This document shows, piece by piece, positions 7,361 to 16,615 of a stretch of 64,000 bases of DNA; the stretch's first letter is position 1, and the number at the start of each line of letters is the position of its first letter. Below the pieces are notes generated by a model, which saw only the letters and a program-made list of their open reading frames with translations, made no database searches and was not told the DNA's origin. This DNA is from a bacterium (GTDB lineage Bacteria; Acidobacteriota; Aminicenantia; Aminicenantales; Aminicenantaceae): positions 50,194 to 114,193 of the forward strand of contig JAGXKI010000003.1 in assembly GCA_018335295.1 (NCBI GenBank). The letters run 5' to 3'. The position numbers and the translations under genes were made by a program.

Positions 7361-8119
7361 TCAATTTTTATCCTTCTTGGGAAAGTGGGTTTGAGAATCA
7401 GAGAAAAATTCATCTGCCTTCCTGTCCAATCGGACCAGCTCCTTTTCCAGCTGCTTTCGCTTCTCCTCCAGCTGAGCTTTACTGAGGTGAGCCTGGACTT
7501 TTACAGGCTGACCGAACACAGTGACAACTCTGGAAAAAGGATAAAACATCAAAAACTGATCCCAGCTTTGAAGAAACTTTTTCCTGGAGGTGGAAAAAGA
7601 GAAAGGAACGAGATAACTTCGGGTCAATTGAGCCAGTTTCAATCCTCCCATTTTCATCTTCCTATTCGGGCCTCTGGGGCCATCGGAAACGACAATGACT
7701 TCTCCCCCGTTTTGAAGCCCTTTTCTCATTTCATTCCATGCTTTCACCATCATGTGGGAACTGGAACCCCTGACAATCTTATGTCCCCATCGGGCCATAA
7801 TCTGAGCAGCAATTTCTCCATCTTGACTGGGGCTGACCAAGGGCATAACCCCTTTATTCCGGAAAAAATAAGGAAGGATAAAAATCCGGCCGTGCCAAAC
7901 CATAAGGATCACCGGCTTCCTTTTTTCTCTCAACCTTAAGTAGGGGTCTTGACCCACAATGGTCACCCGGGCCGATTTGTGCCATACCCACAGGATCATC
8001 TTTCCCAAAATTCCCACCAAATTCCACTTAAGCTTTTTCCAAAGGGAAGACATCGGACTCATATTACACAAAATATCAAAGGCCGTAAATAAAAAGGAAA
8101 TTTTGGCTTGTGGCTTCAC
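7361..8119 (-). CDS. Lysophospholipid acyltransferase family protein (DUF374)
   Basis: 252 residues if the GTG at 8119 is used; ATG codons 20 and 23 residues in are credible alternatives and no ribosome site distinguishes them. DUF374 hallmarks are present: VWHGRIFILPYF (catalytic His region), SPSQDGEIAAQIMARWGHKIVRGSS, and VVSDGPRGPNRKMKMGGL. Family members are membrane-bound acyltransferases thought to act on lipid A precursors or lysophospholipids. A hydrophobic helix near residues 32-46 fits membrane attachment. Flanked by symporter and TPR genes on the same strand. Confidence 0.85.
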   Translation of the reverse strand: MKPQAKISFLFTAFDILCNMSPMSSLWKKLKWNLVGILGKMILWVWHKSARVTIVGQDPYLRLREKRKPVILMVWHGRIFILPYFFRNKGVMPLVSPSQDGEIAAQIMARWGHKIVRGSSSHMMVKAWNEMRKGLQNGGEVIVVSDGPRGPNRKMKMGGLKLAQLTRSYLVPFSFSTSRKKFLQSWDQFLMFYPFSRVVTVFGQPVKVQAHLSKAQLEEKRKQLEKELVRLDRKADEFFSDSQTHFPKKDKN

Positions 8120-8179
8120 CTAAACAGGGAAATCTTTTATATGCTTCATCCCCCAATAATGGAGTCCAACTCATGAATA

Positions 8180-9583
8180 TTATTTCATCCCTCCACGAGT
8201 ATCGACCCACCATCCTAACAGGAATCCACCCAAACACAGACCCACTCCATAAGGGACCGAATAGGGCCAGGAAGGGAAATCAAAAGGAAGTATTCCAAGC
8301 TGGCACAGAAATCCAAAAACGGAATATCCTCCTCCAAATCCTAAGCTTAACAATCCGGCCATTTTTCTGCGCTTTTTTAAAAAGATCATAGCCATTCCGG
8401 GAATAAACAATCCCTCCGCCATAATTTCAGAAGCAAGCCCCAGAGCCTTAAGAATGCTCTCTAATTGAGCGGCAATCAAAAAAGCCAACGCTCCCATCAA
8501 CACCGTGGCCCCTCGACTTGCCCCCACTGGGTGTTTAAGCCGGCGTCCCAGGATTATTTTCTCAAAAACATCCCGGGTAAGAGACATCGCCCCGGTATTT
8601 ATGGCTGTATCCATAGTGGACATGACGGCGGCCACAATGGCCACAAACAATATTCCACCCAAAACTTTTCCCAATTTTGTGGAAATAAGAGCGGAAAGCA
8701 GAGGGCCTTTTATTTCTCCAAGAGGAAATAAAAATAAAGCAAACATTCCCGCAAACACCACACACCAATAAACAAGGAAAAAAGTTCCTGATGCGGCCCA
8801 CAATCCCTTTCTGGCTTTCTTTGCTGATTGAGCCGATTGAATTCTCTGCCACACGATAGGGGAGATGAGCCAAGCTAGAGTGAAAGAAAGAACAATCAAT
8901 AAATTTTTATCCACATCCAAGAAAAAATTGAAATAACCCTCTTTACCCGCTTGAGAAACCTGATCAGGGAGATGAAGAACGGGTACAGAACCCAAGAAAT
9001 AAACAAAAAGTCCCAACAACCCTCCCCCCAGGAAGAAAAATTGGAGACTATCCGTGAGGACCACAGAAAAAAATCCCCCCAAAACCGAATAAACCAGGAC
9101 CACTCCGGTCCCAATCATCAGACTGTATAAGTAGGGCATTCCACAAAATAACTTTAAAAACTGTCCTAGAGCCACCATCTGGGAGGAAGCTAAAAGAATC
9201 ATGTACCAAACAATAACCAGGGAGGCCATATGCCGAACTGTCCGACCGTAACGCATTTCCACCAAATCCGGCAGTGTGATAATGGGCAACCGGCGTATGG
9301 GATCAGCAAGAAAGACCGCAAATAACAAAACAGTCACCACGGCAGGCATCCCCATAACCCAAAAAGAACTGATTCCCTGGGCATAAGCTTCATCTACGGA
9401 AACCAAAGTGGAAGTGGCTCCGAGCCAGGAAGCCATCACAGACAAATAAACCAGGGAAGCGGGAAGCCTCCGGGAAGCCAAAAAGAAATCTTCAAGATTT
9501 TTCATCTTGGGAGAGAAAAGCGATCCCACCCCCAGAAGAAGAACAAAATAAATAAACAAATACAGAAAGTAATCCCAGTGCAT
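8180..9583 (-). CDS. Sodium:solute symporter (SSS family)
   Basis: 467 residues with about 12-13 hydrophobic segments. Sequence marks of the SSS/LeuT-like fold are FFLASRRLPASLVYLSVMASWLGA, YSVLGGFFSVVLTDSLQF (the TD-Q motif after TM5), and AIVAAVMSTMDTAINTGA (sodium site in TM8). It would import an organic solute with sodium; specificity is unknown. A TATAAA box at 9595-9590 lies 6 nt before the ATG, without Shine-Dalgarno, suggesting a leaderless message, although its -35 is weak. Divergent from lolA. Confidence 0.92.
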   Translation of the reverse strand: MHWDYFLYLFIYFVLLLGVGSLFSPKMKNLEDFFLASRRLPASLVYLSVMASWLGATSTLVSVDEAYAQGISSFWVMGMPAVVTVLLFAVFLADPIRRLPIITLPDLVEMRYGRTVRHMASLVIVWYMILLASSQMVALGQFLKLFCGMPYLYSLMIGTGVVLVYSVLGGFFSVVLTDSLQFFFLGGGLLGLFVYFLGSVPVLHLPDQVSQAGKEGYFNFFLDVDKNLLIVLSFTLAWLISPIVWQRIQSAQSAKKARKGLWAASGTFFLVYWCVVFAGMFALFLFPLGEIKGPLLSALISTKLGKVLGGILFVAIVAAVMSTMDTAINTGAMSLTRDVFEKIILGRRLKHPVGASRGATVLMGALAFLIAAQLESILKALGLASEIMAEGLFIPGMAMIFLKKRRKMAGLLSLGFGGGYSVFGFLCQLGILPFDFPSWPYSVPYGVGLCLGGFLLGWWVDTRGGMK

Positions 9584-9663
9584 GAAATTTTTATAACAAA
9601 ATCTGATTTCATAAAAAAGGAAAATTTAAGGCTGGCCTATCCAACTATTTTCCAGGGAGGGTC

Positions 9664-9692
9664 TTGCCACACCCAAAAGAGATAGCTATACT
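9664..9692 (+). promoter_or_regulatory. Promoter of lolA
   Basis: TTGCCA (9664-9669), 17-bp spacer and TATACT (9687-9692), with about 40 nt of leader. Confidence 0.55.
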
Positions 9693-9737
9693 GAGATTTC
9701 TACCAATCAAGTCCATATGGCTTGAATAGAGAAAAAA

Positions 9738-10376
9738 ATGAAACGCCTCCCCATCCTTCTTTTTTTAACACTCCTGGCTTTTTCTCAAACAGCGGAAAGG
9801 GTGGCTCAGAAAGCGGAATCAAGAATTCGCACCCTCCATTCTCTTGAGGCTCAATTTACTCAGATTTATCACTCTTCTACCGTTTCCACGCCTCTCAAAG
9901 AAAGGGGAAAATTCTATTTCAAAAAACCTGATTTGATGAAATGGGAGTACACTCACCCCGAAAAAAAAATATTTGTATACAAAGAAGGCATCCTGTGGTC
10001 TTATTTCCCTCAGGACAATCAATTGATTAAAAGCGACCTGTCGGAAAGGAAACAAGAAGCTGAAATCCTCTCCTTGCTTTCCGGAAAAAAAGGACTGCTG
10101 GAGAACTATTCCCTCCAATTCAGCCCATTCCCCTCTCAAAATGAAGACAGCCACCAACTCAAATTAACCCCCCAAAAAAAACACGAATATTCCTACATCC
10201 TCCTTGAAATCAACCCCCAACAATGGCTCATCCAAAAGGCAATTTTCTTTGATTGGGCCGGGAATAAATCCGAATTTCATTTCAAAAAAATCAAAACAGA
10301 TGTTCCTATCTCTAAAGAGATTTTTGAACTTAAGGTTCCTCCCCATACCGAAATCATCGAATACAAATCTCCCTAA
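9738..10376 (+). CDS. lolA: Outer-membrane lipoprotein carrier LolA
   Basis: 212 residues. A short signal peptide (about 1-18) precedes the LolA fold: LHSLEAQFTQIY near residues 33-44, then GKFYFKKPDLMKWEYTHPEKK, the conserved hydrophobic-cavity strand pattern. LolA shuttles lipoproteins released by LolCDE across the periplasm to LolB or the outer membrane, so this gene indicates a diderm cell. It lies about 50 bp upstream of the sigma-factor operon and may be cotranscribed with it, which would hint at an envelope-related regulon. Confidence 0.9.
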   Translation: MKRLPILLFLTLLAFSQTAERVAQKAESRIRTLHSLEAQFTQIYHSSTVSTPLKERGKFYFKKPDLMKWEYTHPEKKIFVYKEGILWSYFPQDNQLIKSDLSERKQEAEILSLLSGKKGLLENYSLQFSPFPSQNEDSHQLKLTPQKKHEYSYILLEINPQQWLIQKAIFFDWAGNKSEFHFKKIKTDVPISKEIFELKVPPHTEIIEYKSP

Positions 10377-10426
10377 AACCATTCACTCGGGAATTCGTAT
10401 TTACAAACGAGGACTGGAAGTCCTCC

Positions 10427-10987
10427 ATGGATGACGATAAGAAATTAGTTCAAAAAACACTGGACGGGGAGAAAAGAGCCTTTGAAATGATTGTCCGTAG
10501 GTATCAAAAGCCTCTTTTCAATTACATTCAGAGGATGGTAGGAAACCGAGAACTGGCTCTTGATTTAACCCAGGATATTTTCGTCAAAATTTACTCTTCC
10601 CTTGATTCCTACCGCTTTCAGTATAAATTCAGGACCTGGATGTTCAAGATTGCATCCAACTCCTTGATCGATTATTTCCGAAAAAAAAGAATCGATACGT
10701 TTTCCTATGAACAAAAGGAAAAAAGAGACTCCCCCTCTACCTTCCAGATTCCCGATGATGAAGATTCTGTGGTGAAAACCTTTGAACTCTCCAACCTTAG
10801 AAAAAGAATTGAACAAGCCCTGGAAAAAATTCCTCCCCAGATGAGAGAACTTTTCGTGTGGAGGCATATCAACGAATTCAGTTACAAAGAAATCGCCGAA
10901 ATCAAAGAAATGCCAGTGGGAACTATAAAAAACAAAGTCTTTCAAGCCAAAGAAATGCTCCGAAGACTGTTGGAGGGTTTGATATGA
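10427..10987 (+). CDS. ECF RNA polymerase sigma factor
   Basis: 186 residues with only regions 2 and 4. Region 2 contains ELALDLTQDIFVKIYSSL and FRTWMFKIASNSLIDYFRKK; region 4 contains MRELFVWRHINEFSYKEIAEI and MPVGTIKNKVFQAKEMLRRLL. ECF sigmas are usually held inactive by a co-encoded membrane anti-sigma factor. The next gene starts inside its stop codon (ATGA), exactly that arrangement. Closest in type to the RpoE-like groups. Confidence 0.94.
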   Translation: MDDDKKLVQKTLDGEKRAFEMIVRRYQKPLFNYIQRMVGNRELALDLTQDIFVKIYSSLDSYRFQYKFRTWMFKIASNSLIDYFRKKRIDTFSYEQKEKRDSPSTFQIPDDEDSVVKTFELSNLRKRIEQALEKIPPQMRELFVWRHINEFSYKEIAEIKEMPVGTIKNKVFQAKEMLRRLLEGLI

Positions 10988-11562
10988 AATGCCTTAAGGC
11001 GGATCAAATTTATCTTTACCTGGAAGGGGAGCTCTCTGCTGAAGAGGCCAGCGCTGTCCGCTTTCATTTGGCTTCCTGTCCCTCGTGCCAAAAGGCCGTT
11101 GAAGAGAGGGAGCACCTCAACCAAGCCTGTAAAGAACTCCCCTTGGGGGATCTTCCCACTGATTTCACACCAAGGGTTATGAGGAAAATATTTCCGGAAA
11201 AAGTTTCCTTTCGAAGCTGGCTGAGAGCCCTAGCCGGAGGATTAGCTTCTTTTGTGGTTTTTTCCTTGTTATTTCTTTTTCTTTCGGCTTCCCCTTTTCT
11301 CCCATTCCTTACAGCCTTTTACCGGGCTCCGCTGAATCTGGTTCAGGACATCTCGTTAGTTTTGGTAAAAATTTTCAAACTGCTTACCCTTCTTATCAAA
11401 GTGTTTCTTCAACTTATCAGCCTCTTCACTCGAGGATTCATGAGTGTGTTCACCCTAATCCAACCAGAAATTCAAATTTCCTTGACTCTCTTTTTTCTTA
11501 TTTTCTTCTTTTTCTTCTTTTATAAGATTAAGAGAAAATTCCTCATCGGAGAGAACGCATGA
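10984..11562 (+). CDS. Anti-sigma factor with ZAS zinc-finger domain
   Basis: 192 residues. The N-terminus carries the ZAS signature FHLASCPSC (His-x3-Cys-x2-Cys, about residues 28-36), the sigma-binding domain of membrane anti-sigma factors. Two hydrophobic stretches follow: about residues 80-105 and a strongly Phe-rich one near 175-186. The open frame extends upstream to 10858, but the ATG at 10984 overlaps the sigma stop (ATGA) and begins the conserved domain. It should sequester the ECF factor at the inner membrane and release it on an envelope signal. Confidence 0.88.
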   Translation: MKCLKADQIYLYLEGELSAEEASAVRFHLASCPSCQKAVEEREHLNQACKELPLGDLPTDFTPRVMRKIFPEKVSFRSWLRALAGGLASFVVFSLLFLFLSASPFLPFLTAFYRAPLNLVQDISLVLVKIFKLLTLLIKVFLQLISLFTRGFMSVFTLIQPEIQISLTLFFLIFFFFFFYKIKRKFLIGENA

Positions 11563-12473
11563 ACAAAAAAATCATTTGGAGTCTTACCATCCTTCTCCTG
11601 GGTTCCGGATTTACTCCTCTCTACAGTCAAGGTTTTGTTTTAAAAAAGGACATCATCGTCAATAAAAACGAAACCCAGGATAATGTGATAAGCTTCGGGG
11701 GCGAAATCCTTATAAAAGGAAAGGTTAAAGAAAGCGCTATCGCTTTTGGGGGAAGTATCGTGGTGGAAGGAGAAGTGGGAGATGTGGTTTTGGGATTTGG
11801 CTCTGATATTACTCTGAAATCCACCTGTGTGGTCAAAGGAGATGTGGTTTCTTTAGGAGGAATCCTGGAAAAAGAGCCAGGATCACTTGTGGAAGGAGAT
11901 TCTGTCTACTTTAAAACCTCGGAAAATTTGGGGGCTCTCCTCAAACAAGGCTTCAAAGGAATCTTCACCCTTTCTTTCATTCCTCTCTTCCTCATCCTCA
12001 CGGCCATCAAGCTGTCCATCTGGTTCATCCTGGCTGTGAGTCTGGCCGCCTTGTTTCCCCGGCAAATATCTTTCGCTTCTTCCCAAATCCGAAAATCATT
12101 CTGGCCTGTATTTGGAATAGGATTCTTGAGCATCTTGATTTTTACCGCTCTCATCATCCTTTCAGCCCTGTTGAGTTTAATCTTGATCGGCATTCCTATC
12201 TTCCTCACACTTCTCCTTGTAGGATTGGTTTTAAAAATCTTTGGCCGGATTATTCTTTTTCATTTCTTCGGAGAAAGTTTTTCCAAAGCCCTGGGCGGAA
12301 AACATCCCACACCTCTGAGCTCCGTGACAATCGGCTTTCTGGGGGTGAGTTTTCTCGGTCTTATCCCGGTACTGGGAGCTCTGTTTAATTTTGTCCTCAG
12401 CATCCTGGGGTGGGGTGTGATCATCCGAACCAAATTCGGAAATGTTCCCAATTGGTTCAAACAATCCGCCTAG
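11559..12473 (+). CDS. Bactofilin-like (polymer-forming) domain membrane protein
   Basis: 304 residues. A signal peptide is followed by about 80 residues of bactofilin-like beta-helix repeats (ISFGGEILIKGKVKESAIAFGGS, VVEGEVGDVVLGFGSDI, VKGDVVSLGG), then five or six hydrophobic helices. The export signal would place the beta domain in the periplasm with a membrane-embedded C-terminal half. The ATG overlaps the anti-sigma stop by 4 bp, so sigma, anti-sigma and this protein are made together. It may be a sensor or target of the sigma system. No catalytic motif seen. Confidence 0.8.
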   Translation: MNKKIIWSLTILLLGSGFTPLYSQGFVLKKDIIVNKNETQDNVISFGGEILIKGKVKESAIAFGGSIVVEGEVGDVVLGFGSDITLKSTCVVKGDVVSLGGILEKEPGSLVEGDSVYFKTSENLGALLKQGFKGIFTLSFIPLFLILTAIKLSIWFILAVSLAALFPRQISFASSQIRKSFWPVFGIGFLSILIFTALIILSALLSLILIGIPIFLTLLLVGLVLKIFGRIILFHFFGESFSKALGGKHPTPLSSVTIGFLGVSFLGLIPVLGALFNFVLSILGWGVIIRTKFGNVPNWFKQSA

Positions 12474-12477
12474 GAAT

Positions 12478-12531
12478 GAATCGAGAAAGGGTGAGCCGCT
12501 CCCCGAGGATTTTTAACGCCATTTCCTGCTC
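12478..12531. repeat. Short dispersed repeat, copy 1
   Basis: About 54 bp nearly identical to 43493-43545, with a perfectly conserved core of about 22 bp (GAGGATTTTTAACGCC and following). Both copies begin at or within a few bases of the stop codon of the preceding gene. This copy lies between the bactofilin-like gene and the large structured repeat. Bases 12532-12604 show nothing recognisable. Confidence 0.75.
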
Positions 12532-12604
12532 ATCCTTTGATGTCGCTTCCACACTTCCCCGATTTATTTTTATAGGCACTCATTTTCACTATTGGGGGAG
12601 AGAA

Positions 12605-12868
12605 GGGGGATGAGGAAACCCCTATGAGGACTGAACGGGCATGGTTCCTCTCCGAAGGAGAGAGTCCGAATGGGAGCTGATTTGACTGATTTGTGAATTG
12701 TCACAAATCAGTGGGGGTTCCAAGGGGGTATGACCCCTTGGTCGCAGGGCGTCAGCCCGAGAAGGGAGGCAGGGAGCTTGAGCGACCGTCGGAAGGGGGA
12801 AAGCGGAGCTTTTCTCCTCCGAGTTCTCGATGCGGGAAATCAGCGTGCTGACGATCCCCCTTCTCTTC
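12605..12868 (-). repeat. Structured dispersed repeat, copy B (about 265 bp)
   Basis: Inverted copy of 3624-3890, estimated by eye at around 90% identity. The central hairpin (arms 12686-12696 and 12701-12711) keeps both 11-bp arms but has a different 4-nt loop. The terminal hairpin is CTCTCC-GAA-GGAGAG here, while copy A has a different loop and slightly shifted arms, so pairing rather than sequence is conserved. It ends 7 bp from the frr stop codon, in the convergent space between two operons. Confidence 0.8.
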
Positions 12869-12875
12869 CCTAGAT

Positions 12876-13433
12876 TCAGACTTCTAGGATTTCTTTCTCT
12901 TTGGCAGAGGCCAGTTCATCGGCCTTCTTGGTATATTCTTCAACCAACTCTTTTAACTTATCATAACCTCTGTACTTATCATCTTCGGAGATTTCTTTAT
13001 TCTTTTCCATCTCCTCAATTTTTTCTTTGGTTTCTCTTCTCATGTTTCGAATCGTTGTTTTCTCTTCTTCCACCAATTTCCTTATATGCTTGGCTATCTC
13101 TTCTCTTCTTTCTTGGTCTAAAGGAGGAATAGGGACCTTGAGTTTTTTGCCGTCGTTGACAGGATTGAGTCCTAAACCCGCATCGCGAATGGACTTTTCC
13201 AATGACTCTAAAATATTCGGGTCATAAGGTTGTATGGTCACCAGCGTTGGATCCGGAACACTCAAGGTAGCCAACTGATTGATAGGGGTCTGAGCTCCGT
13301 AATAGTCCACTTTTATATCTTCAAAAATAGAGATGTTCGCTCGACCAGTCCTGATTTTGCTCAAATCTTTGCGAAAATGTTCCACAGAATATTTCATTCT
13401 TTTTTCCAAATCTTTAAGCTCATCTTTCATCAT
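12876..13433 (-). CDS. frr: Ribosome recycling factor
   Basis: 185 residues, the standard RRF length. Typical sequence: LRKDLSKIRTGRA near the N-terminus (here FRKDLSKIRTGRANISIFEDIKVDYYG as two segments), PINQLATLSVPDP, LNPVNDGKKLKVPIPPL and a C-terminal coiled arm. RRF with EF-G splits post-termination ribosomes. Last gene of the rplM-rpsI-rpsB-tsf-pyrH-frr operon; pyrH lies 45 bp upstream. Confidence 0.97.
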   Translation of the reverse strand: MMKDELKDLEKRMKYSVEHFRKDLSKIRTGRANISIFEDIKVDYYGAQTPINQLATLSVPDPTLVTIQPYDPNILESLEKSIRDAGLGLNPVNDGKKLKVPIPPLDQERREEIAKHIRKLVEEEKTTIRNMRRETKEKIEEMEKNKEISEDDKYRGYDKLKELVEEYTKKADELASAKEKEILEV

Positions 13434-13478
13434 TTTTTACCCTCTTTCTAAAAAAAATTTCTTTAAAATCATGAATCC

Positions 13479-14204
13479 TTAATAAATCTTTGTCCCTACA
13501 TCTTTCCCCAGAACAGCCTTTTTTATATTTCCCTTTTTTTTCAAGTTAAAAATAAAAATGGGAAGATTGTTATCTCTGCATAAAGAAATAGCGGTGGTAT
13601 CCATAACTTTTAACCCCTTCTTGATGACATCCAAGTACTGGATCGAACGGTACCGCTTGGCTTCCTTATCCTTTAACGGATCTGCTGAATAAACCCCATC
13701 CACCTTTGTGGCTTTCAGAATGACTTCAGCTTTGATTTCCAGGGCTCGGAGAGCGGCAGCCGTATCTGTAGTGAAATAAGGACTTCCAATCCCGGCACTA
13801 AAAATTACCACCCGACCCTTATTTAAATGGTTAATCACCCTCCTTCGGATGAAAGGCTCAGCCACAGCTTCAATTTCCACGGCGGAAACATGGCGGCTCA
13901 TCATCCCTTCTTTTTCCAAAGAATCCTGGAGAGCGATCCCGTTAATCAAAGTAGCCAACAACCCCATATAATCGGCGGAGGAACGATCCATCCCCGCTTG
14001 GGTCCCTTGAGTTCCCCGAAAAATATTCCCCCCCCCGATCATCACCGCAACCTGAACCGCCAAATCACGAATTTCCTTGATTTCCTGAACAATAGATTGG
14101 GTTCTATGAAAATCAATTCCGTAGGAAACTTCTCCTAAAAGAGACTCACCGGAAAGTTTTAGGAGTATTCGTTGGTAGGCCGGTTTCTTTTGAGACATAC
14201 TCAA
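13479..14204 (-). CDS. pyrH: UMP kinase
   Basis: 241 residues. Amino-acid-kinase fold with [12 protein letters not shown] at the N-terminus, [10 protein letters not shown] (phosphate loop), [20 protein letters not shown] and [12 protein letters not shown]. It phosphorylates UMP to UDP in pyrimidine nucleotide synthesis and is usually hexameric and UTP-inhibited in bacteria. Five bases separate it from tsf; the tsf-pyrH-frr order is the common bacterial arrangement. Confidence 0.97.
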   Translation of the reverse strand: MSMSQKKPAYQRILLKLSGESLLGEVSYGIDFHRTQSIVQEIKEIRDLAVQVAVMIGGGNIFRGTQGTQAGMDRSSADYMGLLATLINGIALQDSLEKEGMMSRHVSAVEIEAVAEPFIRRRVINHLNKGRVVIFSAGIGSPYFTTDTAAALRALEIKAEVILKATKVDGVYSADPLKDKEAKRYRSIQYLDVIKKGLKVMDTTAISLCRDNNLPIFIFNLKKKGNIKKAVLGKDVGTKIY

Positions 14205-14209
14205 AAATA

Positions 14210-14806
14210 TTAAGATTTCCCCAGTTCAAACCGAGCAAATCTTCTCACCCTCACATTCTCTCCAAATTTAGCTATGTGAGAAGTGATCAGCTCTTTCACC
14301 GAAACTTTATCATCTTTTATATAAGGTTGGTCTAAAAGGCAAACTTCTTTATAAAATTTGCCCAATTTCCCCTGGACAATTTTTTCGATGATTTCAGGGG
14401 GTTTATTAGAATCCTTGAATTGTTCCCGGATGACTCCCTTTTCCTCCTCCAGTACTTTTTGAGGTACCTCATCGGAAGAAATGTAAGTGGGGTCTGCGGC
14501 CGCTATATGCATAGCAATATTTTTTACCAATTCCTTGAATTCGTCAGTCTTGGCCACAAAATCGGATTCACAGTTGACTTCAACTAAAACACCTATTTTC
14601 CCCTTCATGTGAATGTAGGAACCAATCCTTCCCTCTTGAGCTTCTCGGCTCATTTTAGCTTTAGCTCGAGCGTAACCTCTTTTTCTCAACCTGGTAATGG
14701 CTTTATCGATATCTCCATTGCTCTCCTGGAGGGCTTTTTTACACTCCATCATACCGATTCCAGTGCGGTCGCGAAGTTCCTTTACCTTTTCAGCGGATAT
14801 CTTCAT
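14210..14806 (-). CDS. tsf: Elongation factor Ts (short form)
   Basis: 198 residues, the compact type of EF-Ts as opposed to the about 280-residue enterobacterial one. The N-terminal UBA-like motif [16 protein letters not shown] is followed by [16 protein letters not shown], the core [14 protein letters not shown] and a C-terminal [19 protein letters not shown]-Ts exchanges GDP for GTP on EF-Tu. Directly downstream of rpsB with a 13-bp gap. Confidence 0.97.
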   Translation of the reverse strand: MKISAEKVKELRDRTGIGMMECKKALQESNGDIDKAITRLRKRGYARAKAKMSREAQEGRIGSYIHMKGKIGVLVEVNCESDFVAKTDEFKELVKNIAMHIAAADPTYISSDEVPQKVLEEEKGVIREQFKDSNKPPEIIEKIVQGKLGKFYKEVCLLDQPYIKDDKVSVKELITSHIAKFGENVRVRRFARFELGKS

Positions 14807-14819
14807 CGTGTTCTCCTTG

Positions 14820-15656
14820 TTATTCTGTTTTTTCCATACTGGAGGAATCAGATTTGGCTTTCTCTTTTTCTTCCTTTCCTTCTTCTTGTTCCTCTCCCTC
14901 CGAAGAAGCTGAAGCCTGTTCTTCTTCGGAAGCCGTTTCTTCTTTCTTTTCTTCCTGGAGTTCTTGAGCCATCCGTTCTTTTCTCCCTTCCATGATGACT
15001 TCGGCTACCTTTGAGGTGAAAAGCTCAATGGCTCTGACCGCATCATCGTTCCCGGGAACCGGATAATCTATATTTTCGGGATCTCCATTGGTATCCACCA
15101 CCGCTACAATCGGAATCTTCAGCTTTTGAGCTTCTCGGATGGCAATCTCTTCCTTTATGGAATCTATCACAAATAAAGCCCCCGGTAATTCGGGCATCTT
15201 TTTGATCCCCCCTAAATTTTTAGAGAGCTTTTTGTAAACTTTTTCCATTTTGGACTGATCTTTCTTGGACATGAGATCCCACCGGCCGTCTTCTTTCATC
15301 TCTTCCAGTTCAATCAACTTTTCCACACTTCTTCGAATGGTACTGAAATTTGTTAGAACTCCTCCGATCCAGCGTTGATTGATGTAAGAGGCTTCGCATT
15401 TTTCGGCATAATCTTTGATGATATCCTGAGCTTGTTTTTTCGTCCCCACCATCAGCACTTCTTTCCCATCTACGGTGACATCTTTTAGGAACTCAAGAGC
15501 CTCTTTAAATATCTTTATGGTCTTTTGGAGATCAATGATGTAGATCCCGTTTCTCTGACCAAAGATATAATTTTTCATCTTGGGGTTCCACCGTCGGGTT
15601 TGATGTCCAAAATGAACGCCCGCTTCTAAAAGTTCTTTCATGTTTATTGAAAGCAA
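14820..15656 (-). CDS. rpsB: 30S ribosomal protein S2 with acidic C-terminal extension
   Basis: 278 residues from a TTG start at 15656. The TTG is chosen because a GGAGG site (15668-15664) sits 7 nt before it, and the resulting [18 protein letters not shown] aligns with the usual S2 N-terminus; the ATG at 15641 would cut this off. The core is standard ([40 protein letters not shown]). About 45 extra residues at the C-terminus are almost all Glu, Lys, Ser and Ala, a disordered acidic tail. Confidence 0.96.
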   Translation of the reverse strand: MLSINMKELLEAGVHFGHQTRRWNPKMKNYIFGQRNGIYIIDLQKTIKIFKEALEFLKDVTVDGKEVLMVGTKKQAQDIIKDYAEKCEASYINQRWIGGVLTNFSTIRRSVEKLIELEEMKEDGRWDLMSKKDQSKMEKVYKKLSKNLGGIKKMPELPGALFVIDSIKEEIAIREAQKLKIPIVAVVDTNGDPENIDYPVPGNDDAVRAIELFTSKVAEVIMEGRKERMAQELQEEKKEETASEEEQASASSEGEEQEEGKEEKEKAKSDSSSMEKTE

Positions 15657-15669
15657 TGTATATCCTCCA

Positions 15670-16074
15670 TTATCTCTTGTGGTATTGGGGAGCTTTTCGA
15701 GCACCCAGTAATCCGTATTTCTTCCTTTCTTTCTCTCGGGGGTCTCTGGTTAAAAGTTTCAATCCTTTCAGTGTGGGTTTCAATTCCTTGTTGAATTCCA
15801 CCAATGCTCTGGCAATTCCCAACTGGATGGCTTCAGCCTGGCCTTTCACTCCCCCTCCCTTTATCCGGATGAATATATCGAATTTATTTTCTGTTTCAGT
15901 TATATGGAGAGGCTTTTTGATGATATTTTGGTGTTTTTCCAGATTGAAATAGTCAGAAAACGAATGAGGCCTTTCCTCTACGTAAAAAGTGATATTTCCC
16001 TTGCCAGGCCGCAGAAAAACACGAGCCACAGCTGTTTTCCTTCTTCCGGTCCCGTAATATTGAATCAGACTCAA
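15670..16074 (-). CDS. rpsI: 30S ribosomal protein S9
   Basis: 134 residues. [18 protein letters not shown] at the N-terminus and the basic C-terminal tail ending in APQYHKR, which reaches the ribosomal P site, are diagnostic. It begins at a TTG (16074) whose last two bases overlap the rplM TGA stop (TTGA), so translation is coupled; no ATG fits the family N-terminus. Second gene of the rplM operon. Confidence 0.97.
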   Translation of the reverse strand: MSLIQYYGTGRRKTAVARVFLRPGKGNITFYVEERPHSFSDYFNLEKHQNIIKKPLHITETENKFDIFIRIKGGGVKGQAEAIQLGIARALVEFNKELKPTLKGLKLLTRDPREKERKKYGLLGARKAPQYHKR

Positions 16075-16511
16075 GATTCATCCTCCAATTGGTATCTTTG
16101 AGGTTTTTGGGCGTCATGGGGATGTGAGGGCCCTTTGTAGACTTTGAGCTTTTTAAACTGGGATCGGCCCAACCGGTTCTTTGGAATCATGCCCCATACA
16201 GCATTTTTTATAACATCTTCGGGATTTTTTCCTAAAACTTGCTGTAATGATTTATATTTTATTCCTCCTGGGTACCCCGAATGGGAATAATATTTTTTCT
16301 GGGTCATTTTATTCCCCGTCACTTTCACTTTTTCGGCATTCACCACCACCACAAAATCTCCAGTATCCATAAAATCCACATACTGAGGTTTTTTCTTTCC
16401 CCTTAAAAGAAGAGAAATTTCGGAGGCTAACCTTCCCAATATCTTTCCATCCGCGTCCACCAGCCACCATTTTTTATCGATATTTTCTTTTTTGGGTACA
16501 CAAGTTTTCAT
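16071..16511 (-). CDS. rplM: 50S ribosomal protein L13
   Basis: 146 residues. KWWLVDADGKILGRLASEIS, YVDFMDTGDFVVVVNAEKVKVTG, KKYYSHSGYPGG and AVWGMIPKNRLGR are the family hallmarks. First gene of a six-gene translation operon, driven by a TTGACA-N17-TATTTT promoter about 50 bp upstream, with AAGGA before the ATG. L13 in other bacteria can bind its own mRNA leader; no such structure is evident here. Confidence 0.97.
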   Translation of the reverse strand: MKTCVPKKENIDKKWWLVDADGKILGRLASEISLLLRGKKKPQYVDFMDTGDFVVVVNAEKVKVTGNKMTQKKYYSHSGYPGGIKYKSLQQVLGKNPEDVIKNAVWGMIPKNRLGRSQFKKLKVYKGPSHPHDAQKPQRYQLEDES

Positions 16512-16561
16512 TGCTTTATTCCTTATTTCGAGCTTAAATCAAGGAGAAAGTGTGATGATTT

Positions 16562-16590
16562 AAAATACTAAATCTAAGGGAAATTGTCAA
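16562..16590 (-). promoter_or_regulatory. Promoter of rplM-rpsI-rpsB-tsf-pyrH-frr
   Basis: Reverse strand: TTGACA (16590-16585), 17-bp spacer, TATTTT (16567-16562), about 45 nt leader to rplM. Confidence 0.65.
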
Positions 16591-16615
16591 CCGGGCGTGA
16601 ATCCTTGTCCATCTC

